This document shows positions 7,187-12,545 of a DNA stretch of 12,545 nt, piece by piece; position 1 is the stretch's first letter, and every line of letters starts with the position of its first letter. Position numbers and translations under genes: made by a program. The notes beneath the pieces are model-generated. The model was not told where the DNA came from, ran no database searches, and saw only the letters and a list, made by a program, of their open reading frames with translations. The stretch is taken from contig CALISP010000215.1 of the NCBI GenBank assembly GCA_938041705.1, forward strand, positions 1 to 12,545. Reading direction: 5' to 3'. The DNA comes from an uncultured Cocleimonas sp. (GTDB lineage: Bacteria; Pseudomonadota; Gammaproteobacteria; Thiotrichales; Thiotrichaceae).

Positions 7187-8323
7187 ATGAATATCATTGT
7201 AAAATCCTCAGTTAGTTTTATATTATTTTTCTTCTTGTCCAGCTTGTCTTGGGCGGCAGATGTATCTGCTCCAGAGATCAAGGCTAGCAGTTATTTGCTC
7301 GTTGATTTTCATAGTGGTGTCGAACTAGCCGAAAAAAATGCTGATAAACAAATAGAGCCTGCCAGTATTACCAAATTAATGACGGCCTATGTCATTTACA
7401 AAGAACTTGCTAAAGGCAGTGTTACTGCAGATGACAAAGTACTAATCAGTAAAAAAGCCTGGAAAATGGAAGGTTCTCGAATGTTTGTTGAGGCCGGCAA
7501 AAAAGTCGCACTGAGCCGTATGTTGAATGGTCTAGTTGTACAATCAGGCAACGATGCAGCAGTAGCATTAGCCGAGCATATAGCAGGTAGTGAAGCAGCT
7601 TTCGTAACCAAGATGAATGAACAAGCAGCGGCCTTAGGGATGAAATCAACCCAGTTTCAAAACTCGACTGGTTGGCCTGCTGATAACCATTATACCACTG
7701 CTAGAGATATCGTATTACTAACACGCGCTCTAATTAGCGACTATCCGAAATATTATAAATTACACGCTTTAAAAGAGTATACGTATAACGGCATTAAACA
7801 ATACAACAGAAATAAACTCTTATGGCGTGACGATACCGTTGATGGTGTAAAAACAGGTCATACAGAATCAGCTGGATATTGTTTAGTATCTTCTGCGCTT
7901 CGCAATGATATGCGATTGATTTCAGTCATTTTAGGTGCCGAAACTGAAAAAGCGCGCGCTGATTATAGCCAAGAGTTATTAGAATTCGGGTTTAGATTTT
8001 TTGAAACTCATAAACTTTATGACAAAGGCTCTGTTCTAGCTGATGCTCGAGTTTGGAAAGGCACTAAGAACACTGTCCCAGCAGGTATTGTTGATGACTT
8101 CTATGTGACTGTACAAAAGGGCCACTACAAGCAACTCAAAGGCCTGATGGAATTAGATAAATCACTCGATGCACCAATCAAACGCGGCGATGTTGTAGGA
8201 ACAGCTATCATCAAAGATGGCGACCAAATTGTACATGAGGTTACTTTACTCGCACTTGATGCTGTAGACGCAGGTGGTTTCTGGACTAAAGTAACGGATA
8301 GCGTAAAAAAGCTATTTAACTAA
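7187..8323 (+). CDS. dacA: D-alanyl-D-alanine carboxypeptidase (PBP5/6 type)
   Basis: This enzyme removes the terminal D-Ala from pentapeptide stems, limiting cross-linking. It is periplasmic and held to the inner membrane by a C-terminal amphipathic helix. Numbered from the ATG at 7187 (378 aa), a signal peptide ends near SWA (about residue 22). Active-site motifs are S60-I-T-K63, S120-G-N122 and K222-T-G224. The C-terminal beta-rich domain (about 275-355) ends with an amphipathic anchor, FWTKVTDSVKKLFN. An in-frame GTG at 7181 would add two residues. The ribosome binding site is weak for both starts. The gene follows a hairpin that may uncouple it from the mrdA-rodA-mltB transcript, though no separate promoter is evident. 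It is slightly shorter than E. coli PBP5 (403 aa precursor). Confidence 0.96.
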   Translation: MNIIVKSSVSFILFFFLSSLSWAADVSAPEIKASSYLLVDFHSGVELAEKNADKQIEPASITKLMTAYVIYKELAKGSVTADDKVLISKKAWKMEGSRMFVEAGKKVALSRMLNGLVVQSGNDAAVALAEHIAGSEAAFVTKMNEQAAALGMKSTQFQNSTGWPADNHYTTARDIVLLTRALISDYPKYYKLHALKEYTYNGIKQYNRNKLLWRDDTVDGVKTGHTESAGYCLVSSALRNDMRLISVILGAETEKARADYSQELLEFGFRFFETHKLYDKGSVLADARVWKGTKNTVPAGIVDDFYVTVQKGHYKQLKGLMELDKSLDAPIKRGDVVGTAIIKDGDQIVHEVTLLALDAVDAGGFWTKVTDSVKKLFN

Positions 8324-8334
8324 AGCTACTTTTT
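8305..8334 (+). terminator. Weak terminator-like stem around the dacA stop codon
   Basis: AAAAAAGCT (8305-8313) pairs with AGCT (8324-8327) and, past a 2-nt bulge, TTTTT (8330-8334). The 10-nt loop contains the TAA stop. The stem is AT-rich and bulged, so termination would be partial at best, consistent with read-through into ybeD. Confidence 0.3.
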
Positions 8335-8379
8335 GCTATTGTTCTTAATATTGATATTCAGAACGAGTGTTACTTTCCT

Positions 8380-8685
8380 ATGCCTTCCAAAAACAAGCCG
8401 ACTAGTATTTCCAAAAAAGAAACAGAAGAAGAATCTCTAATAGAGTTTCCTTGTGAGTTCCCAGTAAAAGTTATGGGTCCTGCTCTTCCCGAGTTTCATC
8501 AAGCAATAACCAATATTGCTACTAGCCATGATGAAGAATTTGATGATAAACAAACAACACAAAATGTCAGTAAAACAGGAAAATATGTCAGTTTAACGCT
8601 AAATATCCACGCTAAAAACAAACCTCAGTTAGACGCATTATATAAAGACTTTACAGAACATGAGTTAGTCCTCTGGGCACTTTAG
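8380..8685 (+). CDS. ybeD: YbeD family protein (DUF493)
   Basis: A small cytoplasmic protein of 101 residues that matches E. coli YbeD (87 aa) from about residue 20. Shared blocks are LIEFPCEFPVKVMGPALPEF (20-39), with E. coli having [20 protein letters not shown], and the C-terminal GKYVSLTLNIHAKNKPQLDALY. The fold is a ferredoxin-like alpha/beta domain resembling ACT-type regulatory domains, and the function is unproven. The first 18 residues are a polar Lys/Ser-rich extension absent from E. coli. The next Met, at residue 32, lies inside the conserved block, so the upstream ATG is right. It lies 10 nt before lipB, an association conserved across gammaproteobacteria. No clear Shine-Dalgarno sequence is seen. 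Confidence 0.92.
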   Translation: MPSKNKPTSISKKETEEESLIEFPCEFPVKVMGPALPEFHQAITNIATSHDEEFDDKQTTQNVSKTGKYVSLTLNIHAKNKPQLDALYKDFTEHELVLWAL

Positions 8686-8695
8686 AAGTAATTCA

Positions 8696-9358
8696 ATGTC
8701 ATCACTAACAGACAATCAACAGTTGAAAATCAAACAGCTAGGTTTAGCGGACTATCAAAGTGTCTGGCAAGCAATGCAAGATTTTACCGAAATTCGTAAC
8801 AAAGATACATTAGATGAACTATGGATTGTTGAGCATCCACCTGTTTTTACTTTAGGTAGAAATGGTAAACCAGAACATATATTGCAAGAATCTAGTATTC
8901 CTGTAATTAAAGTTGATAGAGGTGGTCAAGTTACTTATCACGGCCCTGGGCAAATAGTTATATACTTTTTATTAGATTTACATCGTCGTAAATTAGGTAT
9001 TCGCCGCTTAGTCACTCTTATTGAAGATTGTATTATTGAGTTGTTAGCACAGTTTAATGTAATCGCAAATAGTGACCCAAAAGCACCTGGTGTTTATGTC
9101 AATGGAAAGAAAGTAGCTGCCTTAGGTTTACGTGTCTCTAAAGGAAGAACTACCCATGGCTTAAGTCTAAATATTGATATGGATTTAAAGCCTTTTTCAT
9201 ATATTAACCCATGTGGCTATGAAGGCTTGGAAGTGACGCAAACAAAAAACTTAGGCATTTCTGAAAATATAACTGACATTTCAACAAAACTTCAAATGAT
9301 GCTTAAAGTTCAATTGTTAACACTTTCAGAAAAAAGTAACAAAGGGTATAACCTTTAA
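8696..9358 (+). CDS. lipB: Octanoyl-[acyl-carrier-protein]:protein octanoyltransferase
   Basis: LipB moves octanoate from ACP to the lipoyl domains of 2-oxoacid dehydrogenases and GcvH, the first step of lipoate synthesis in the cytoplasm. The signature RGGQVTYHGPGQ is at 75-86. The catalytic Lys is K139 in VNGKKVAALGLR and the acyl-accepting Cys is C173 in INPCGYEG. At 220 residues it is close to E. coli LipB (213). It starts 10 nt after ybeD with only a weak AGAAG as ribosome binding site, so translation may be coupled. The lipA gene that usually follows is missing here: the next gene is convergent and unrelated. LipA, which inserts the sulphur atoms, should be encoded elsewhere. Confidence 0.96.
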   Translation: MSSLTDNQQLKIKQLGLADYQSVWQAMQDFTEIRNKDTLDELWIVEHPPVFTLGRNGKPEHILQESSIPVIKVDRGGQVTYHGPGQIVIYFLLDLHRRKLGIRRLVTLIEDCIIELLAQFNVIANSDPKAPGVYVNGKKVAALGLRVSKGRTTHGLSLNIDMDLKPFSYINPCGYEGLEVTQTKNLGISENITDISTKLQMMLKVQLLTLSEKSNKGYNL

Positions 9359-9370
9359 AATACCTTTTGA
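9341..9370 (+). terminator. Candidate terminator overlapping the lipB stop
   Basis: AAAGGGTAT (9341-9349) pairs with ATACCTTT (9360-9367) with one bulged G. The loop contains the TAA stop, and the T-tract is short. It runs directly into copy C of the C-run motif. It would end the cell-wall/lipoate transcript before the convergent gene. Confidence 0.35.
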
Positions 9371-9390
9371 AAAGACACCCCCCTACTTTT
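9370..9390 (+). repeat. C-run motif, copy C
   Basis: AAAAGACAC, a C-run, then TACTTTT (21 bp), in the 73-bp gap between the convergent lipB and thioredoxin-fold genes. AAAAG and CTTTT at its ends are inverted repeats. It is the closest to the consensus of the three copies. Confidence 0.7.
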
Positions 9391-9431
9391 GAATAATATC
9401 TATGTGGTCATGTCTTCCGAAAGGATTAGTA

Positions 9432-10007
9432 TTAAAAATATTCGGGCTGATGACTTTGCTTCCATTTTATCCCACAGCCTACAGACGGGATTTGATCTAT
9501 AGGTGAATCTTTTCCAGCTAATAAACCATCTACCGCTTTTCGCATATCATTTCCCGTAACCTCAATTCCTGAATTAGGTCGGGCACTATCAAATTGGCCA
9601 CGGTAGTAAAGCTCATGGTTAGAATCAAACAAGAAAAAGTCAGGCGTACATGCCGCTTTATAGTTGGTCGCTACTTGCTGGGTTTCATCGAATAAATAAG
9701 GAAAACTATAGGAATAGTTTTTAGCGTCTTCAATCATTCTTTCAGGGCTATCAGCTGGGTAATTTTCTATGTCGTTAGCGTTAATCGCGATAACGTTAAG
9801 ACCTAATGCTTGATATTTTTTAGTAAATTGCTCAAAGGCATCTTTTAATAAAACTACGTATGGACAATGGTTACAAATGAATGCAACCAGAATCGGCTTA
9901 CCTTTGAAATCAGATAAGGAGACGATATTTTGAGTTAATGGTTCTATTAGAGAAAATTCTGGAGCTTGAGTACCCAGTTCCAACATGGTTGAAGGAGTCA
10001 ATGCCAT
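9432..10007 (-). CDS. Thioredoxin-fold (AhpC/TSA-like) family protein with CxxC
   Basis: A 191-residue protein with a thioredoxin/peroxiredoxin-like fold and no signal peptide. It begins MALTPSTMLELGTQAPEFSL, typical of this uncharacterised AhpC/TSA-type family. The strand and motif VAFICNHCPYV carry the CxxC pair C45 and C48. A cis-Pro region follows in AACTPDFFLFD (about 118-128). The end motif PSVGCGIKWK has Gly where I recall Asn in relatives. A role as thiol-disulfide oxidoreductase or thiol peroxidase in the cytoplasm is inferred from the motifs; the substrate is unknown. I chose the ATG at 10007 because GTGGA lies just upstream as ribosome binding site; an in-frame GTG at 10019 would add four residues. 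It is convergent with lipB. Confidence 0.88.
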   Translation of the reverse strand: MALTPSTMLELGTQAPEFSLIEPLTQNIVSLSDFKGKPILVAFICNHCPYVVLLKDAFEQFTKKYQALGLNVIAINANDIENYPADSPERMIEDAKNYSYSFPYLFDETQQVATNYKAACTPDFFLFDSNHELYYRGQFDSARPNSGIEVTGNDMRKAVDGLLAGKDSPIDQIPSVGCGIKWKQSHQPEYF

Positions 10008-10030
10008 AGTTTGTTCCACATAAAAATGAA

Positions 10031-10060
10031 TTTATAGTGTAAATGGCTTGTCATTCACAA
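10031..10060 (-). promoter_or_regulatory. Candidate promoter of the thioredoxin-fold gene
   Basis: On the minus strand TTGTGA (plus 10055-10060) and TATAAA (plus 10031-10036) are separated by 18 bp, about 24 bp before the ATG at 10007. Since a strong terminator lies further upstream, the gene needs its own promoter, and this is the best match. Confidence 0.45.
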
Positions 10061-10110
10061 TGCAATATTACTTCGTCTAAAGTATAAAAAAGGGAGAGTA
10101 GATTAGAAGA

Positions 10111-10152
10111 AAAAACACCCTTATGCAGTTATACCTACATAAGGGTGTTTTT
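10111..10152 (-). terminator. Strong terminator after the DUF1287 gene
   Basis: AAAAACACCCTTATG (10111-10125) and its exact complement (10138-10152) form a 15-bp stem with A/T tracts at both ends, so it could work in both directions. It insulates the thioredoxin-fold gene from the DUF1287 gene upstream. Confidence 0.88.
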
Positions 10153-10205
10153 ATATAAACCCGCAACGTTATCTACTAACGAATTAAAAAATATAATCAG
10201 ATACG

Positions 10206-10230
10206 ATTAATCAAAGGTTATTTGATTAAT
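10206..10230 (-). other. Perfect hairpin with the DUF1287 stop codon in its loop
   Basis: ATTAATCAAA (10206-10215) and TTTGATTAAT (10221-10230) form a perfect 10-bp stem. The 5-nt loop holds the TAA stop of the minus-strand gene (plus 10218-10220). A separate strong terminator lies about 55 bp further on, so this stem is not needed for termination. Confidence 0.6.
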
Positions 10231-11264
10231 AATTTTTGAATTTCAGCATTAGATAAATTAGCTAGAATCATTGAGCCATTCTTGGCTTTAACAACAGGAC
10301 CAGCAGCAGTGTTTAAACGAACGACTTGGTCTAATAGATTGTCGTTGTTTTGTCTTATAGTTGGCTGTACCGAAGGCTTAGTTTGGTAAACGTTATTAGT
10401 AGTTGCACCGAGTAAATTTGCCGCCTGCACTAACTGTGCATGACTCATACCATGGTTTTTTGAGTTATTATTCTGAGTATAAATTCCGTTTGGAATGTTA
10501 CCCATATGTTTAGGTGTATAGCGGTAATGTCCCGTAATTGGGAATCTGAACAACATATCCTCCAACTCTGGTCCACGTGCGATATTGTGCACTATCATAA
10601 AACGATTCGGATCTGCTTTAGAACGCTTATTAACTACAACACCAATATGCGGCAGGTCTGGTCCAACCATCCATGACACTACATCACCAGGCTTATAATT
10701 ATGAGGATTACGAGTAATAGGTAGCGCAGCACCACGACGTTGAAAAAATTGTCGTAAATTATAAACGCGGCGGTGATCTATATTTGTATCAGGTCTTGAT
10801 AATCCCCATTTACGTGGATTTGGATAAGAATCAAATGATGCACTCATGTCGCGATGTACTTGTTCTTGAAGATCAATTCCAAGTTTGCGGTAAGATCGAA
10901 TGACTACATCGGTACAAACGCCAATGCTTGGATGAACATCACCACCTGGATATGCAATTTTAACATATGAGCCATCATATCTTACTTTTGAACGTAAACG
11001 TCCAAGTGCCGCACTTGATAGTTTTTGATTAAATGAATTCGCGTAAGGGCTCTTATTGTATCGACGAGTCTTAGCAACATGCTTCTTAGGTGAAAGCTTC
11101 TCATAGACTACAGGTACCTGTTCTAGTACTTCTGGAGTACTTACGACTACTGTTGGAGCTTTAGTAATTGTAGCTGCATTAGTCTGTGGTCGAGTACCTG
11201 AGCACGATGTTACTGCTACCGAAGCAACAAGCAACGGCAGTAAAGTACAAATCTTTTTAAACAT
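10218..11264 (-). CDS. DUF1287 family lipoprotein (NlpC/P60-like Cys/His residues)
   Basis: A 348-residue predicted lipoprotein with lipobox VTSC (C21). A linker (22-85) is followed by the DUF1287 domain (about 86-250). That domain contains YPGGDVHPSIGVCTDVVIRS with C117, DMSASFDSYP, KWGLSRPDTNIDHRRV, GDVVSWM, LPHIGVVV with H206, and IVHNI with H226. A Cys and His in these contexts suggest a papain-like hydrolase related to NlpC/P60 amidases, acting in the periplasm, perhaps on peptidoglycan peptides. That activity is inference. The Gln/Asn-rich C-terminal part (251-348) is unrecognised. From memory, many DUF1287 proteins are nearer 200 residues. The ribosome binding site AGGGG lies 8 nt before the ATG. 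The gene has its own terminator and is probably monocistronic. Confidence 0.87.
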   Translation of the reverse strand: MFKKICTLLPLLVASVAVTSCSGTRPQTNAATITKAPTVVVSTPEVLEQVPVVYEKLSPKKHVAKTRRYNKSPYANSFNQKLSSAALGRLRSKVRYDGSYVKIAYPGGDVHPSIGVCTDVVIRSYRKLGIDLQEQVHRDMSASFDSYPNPRKWGLSRPDTNIDHRRVYNLRQFFQRRGAALPITRNPHNYKPGDVVSWMVGPDLPHIGVVVNKRSKADPNRFMIVHNIARGPELEDMLFRFPITGHYRYTPKHMGNIPNGIYTQNNNSKNHGMSHAQLVQAANLLGATTNNVYQTKPSVQPTIRQNNDNLLDQVVRLNTAAGPVVKAKNGSMILANLSNAEIQKLLIK

Positions 11265-11474
11265 GGAGGTTTCCCCTATCCTTTCTTATTTTTTTACAGC
11301 ATAACTTTATTTTGCTTAGCACCAGCTTAACCATAAAAGATAATGCTATAAAAATATCCTTTTGAATTATAGATCAAAACATGGAAGATAAATTAGATTT
11401 ATCTAACAAGGACTATTTCAGGGTTTTTGTTATCTAGATTATCTAAACTATAGAGTCTGTTTATATTATGAATG
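11265..11474. promoter_or_regulatory. Region between tcdA and the DUF1287 gene with palindrome and TTATCTA repeats
   Basis: No gene is visible. AGATAAAT-TAG-ATTTATCT (11386-11404) is a perfect palindrome with 8-bp arms. TTATCTA occurs at 11399-11405, 11430-11436 and 11439-11445. This region must hold the DUF1287 promoter if the gene is transcribed alone, but no consensus -35/-10 pair was convincing. The repeats may be an operator array, or AT-rich coincidence. Confidence 0.4.
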
Positions 11475-12287
11475 TTAAACTGGTTTATGCGCTATCTTAC
11501 CCAACACATAAGACACAGCAATAAATGCAAAGCTCGCAGTAACCATAACCGAAGAACCTATCCCCCCTGCACAACTTAAATCATTAGTAGTCTCTGAAGA
11601 AACCGGCTTTTTATTGCTAATATCACCATCAGAAGTGGCATATTTCAAATGCTCTGGTGAGAACACACAAGGTATAGCAAAACGTCTTTTACTATTACTA
11701 CTAAAGCCATATTCTTGGCGTAGCAACTTACGTGTTTTAGAAAGCAAAGGATCATGTATTGTTTTACTTAAGTCGGCTATTTTTATTAAGCTTGGGTCTG
11801 TCTGGCCACCTGCCCCACCTAGCGTAATAATTTTAACTTTACGTCTCTTACACCAGGCGATTAACGCTGCTTTAACTCTGGAATTATCTATACAATCAAT
11901 AACGTAATCAACTTTGCTATCAGTGCTTTCATTGATTAATTCGGCCAAATTATCTTTAGTAAGAAAATCATCAATTAATGTCACTTCACAATCAGGATTA
12001 ATTTCAAGAATACGCTCGGACATAACATCTATCTTATTTCTACCCAAGGTACTAGTTAGGGCGGGTAACTGACGATTAATGTTCGACTCCGCTACTACAT
12101 CCATATCTATCAAAGTTAATTTGCCGATTGCATTTCTGGCAAGAGCTTCTACAGCCCATGAACCAACACCACCAATACCAATAACAATAACGTTAGCTTG
12201 TTTAAAGTTATCAAGAGAAGTCTTGCCATATAAACGTTCAACACCCCCAAAACGACGGCTTGCATCATGTAAAGATTGTTCGATCAT
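11475..12287 (-). CDS. tcdA: tRNA threonylcarbamoyladenosine dehydratase
   Basis: TcdA (CsdL/YgdL) uses ATP to cyclise t6A37 to ct6A in ANN-decoding tRNAs, in the cytoplasm. The 270-residue protein aligns throughout with E. coli TcdA (268 aa). The E1/ThiF-type nucleotide-binding fold has GIGGVGSWAVEALAR (37-51) with the Gly-rich loop, LIDMD (59-63) as the acidic strand end, and NINRQLPAL (69-77) with the conserved NRQ. The family pattern GGAGGQTDP (157-165) is followed by DLSKTIHDPL. A hydrophobic C-terminal helix (about 246-264) matches the membrane-proximal end of the family. In E. coli it partners with CsdA/CsdE, which are not in this window. No Shine-Dalgarno sequence is visible before the ATG. 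Confidence 0.95.
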   Translation of the reverse strand: MIEQSLHDASRRFGGVERLYGKTSLDNFKQANVIVIGIGGVGSWAVEALARNAIGKLTLIDMDVVAESNINRQLPALTSTLGRNKIDVMSERILEINPDCEVTLIDDFLTKDNLAELINESTDSKVDYVIDCIDNSRVKAALIAWCKRRKVKIITLGGAGGQTDPSLIKIADLSKTIHDPLLSKTRKLLRQEYGFSSNSKRRFAIPCVFSPEHLKYATSDGDISNKKPVSSETTNDLSCAGGIGSSVMVTASFAFIAVSYVLGKIAHKPV

Positions 12288-12417
12288 AAGATAAATTTTT
12301 GTATTTAAAAGTGGAAGATAGCCTAGCTTAAAGACTTTTGCGAAAGGAATCTTACTGATTTAGCGCAATCTACAAAATTTGCATACCATTAATATTCTTA
12401 AAATATTATTTTTACTA

Positions 12418-12468
12418 TATAATCACCGTATAGTTAATGTTTGGGAGATGCATTTCCAATAAAGGGGA
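12418..12468 (+). promoter_or_regulatory. Promoter -10 and ribosome binding site of the right-edge gene
   Basis: A consensus TATAAT lies at 12418-12423. TTCTTA at 12395-12400 is a weak -35 at 17-bp spacing. AAGGGGA (12462-12468) is a strong ribosome binding site 4 nt before the ATG at 12473. Confidence 0.5.
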
Positions 12469-12472
12469 TCAA

Positions 12473-12545
12473 ATGAAAAAACATCAAATTAATCACAATG
12501 CCTTAACACATCTAATTGAAGCGGATGCCGTATCAGTGGTGATTG
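12473..12545 (+). CDS. Unidentified protein, N-terminal fragment (cut by window edge)
   Basis: Only 24 codons are present: MKKHQINHNALTHLIEAD followed by AVSVVI. A promoter-like TATAAT and a strong AAGGGGA ribosome binding site support a real start. The visible part is a short polar, amphipathic helix leading into a hydrophobic strand, with no signal peptide. I do not recognise the family from so little sequence. It is transcribed divergently from tcdA. Confidence 0.55.
   Translation, partial: MKKHQINHNALTHLIEADAVSVVI

Noticed and set aside
7396..7649. Two minus-strand reading frames
   Set aside because: They are antisense to the conserved transpeptidase-fold part of dacA, with no ribosome binding site or recognisable domain.
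11562..12248. C-runs at 11562-11567 and 12244-12248 as further copies of the repeated motif
   Set aside because: They lack the AAAAGAC and TACTTTT flanks and are explained by codons of tcdA.
11614..12294. Plus-strand reading frames opposite tcdA
   Set aside because: They are antisense to a gene with full-length family similarity and show no independent coding evidence.

Overview
The window is AT-rich chromosomal DNA from a gammaproteobacterium. This rests on the gene order mrdA-rodA-mltB-(rlpA slot)-dacA-ybeD-lipB, on an E. coli-type inorganic pyrophosphatase, and on TcdA/CsdL and YbeD homologues. The genus cannot be read from the sequence. A free-living, possibly marine, lineage is only a guess.

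Left flank (1-1479): two minus-strand genes, the 5' part of a TonB-type energy transducer that runs off the edge and a DUF2058 (YaiL-like) protein. They are divergent from ppa, which has a clear sigma70 promoter and a textbook terminator.

Centre (2311-9358): a plus-strand block for side-wall peptidoglycan synthesis and remodelling. It holds PBP2 (transpeptidase), RodA (SEDS glycosyltransferase, 4-nt overlap with mrdA), an MltB/SltB1-type lytic transglycosylase, a SPOR-domain lipoprotein where RlpA normally sits, the DacA D,D-carboxypeptidase, YbeD and LipB. PBP2 and RodA form the Rod-complex synthase, and the hydrolases and DacA trim the product. The rlmH/rsfS genes common upstream of mrdA and the lipA gene common after lipB are absent.

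Right flank (9432-12287): three minus-strand genes, a CxxC thioredoxin-fold protein, a DUF1287 lipoprotein with NlpC/P60-like Cys/His residues, and TcdA (tRNA ct6A formation). At the right edge an unidentified plus-strand gene begins behind a good ribosome binding site.

Most of the window is ordinary housekeeping DNA. The points that stand out are a 20-21 bp C-run motif present three times, only between genes, flanking and interrupting the cell-wall block; the reduction of the RlpA slot to a SPOR-only lipoprotein; several stop codons placed in hairpin loops; and a cluster of TTATCTA heptamers plus a perfect palindrome upstream of the DUF1287 gene. I found no phage, CRISPR array, insertion sequence or tRNA gene, and no evidence for a new multi-gene system.
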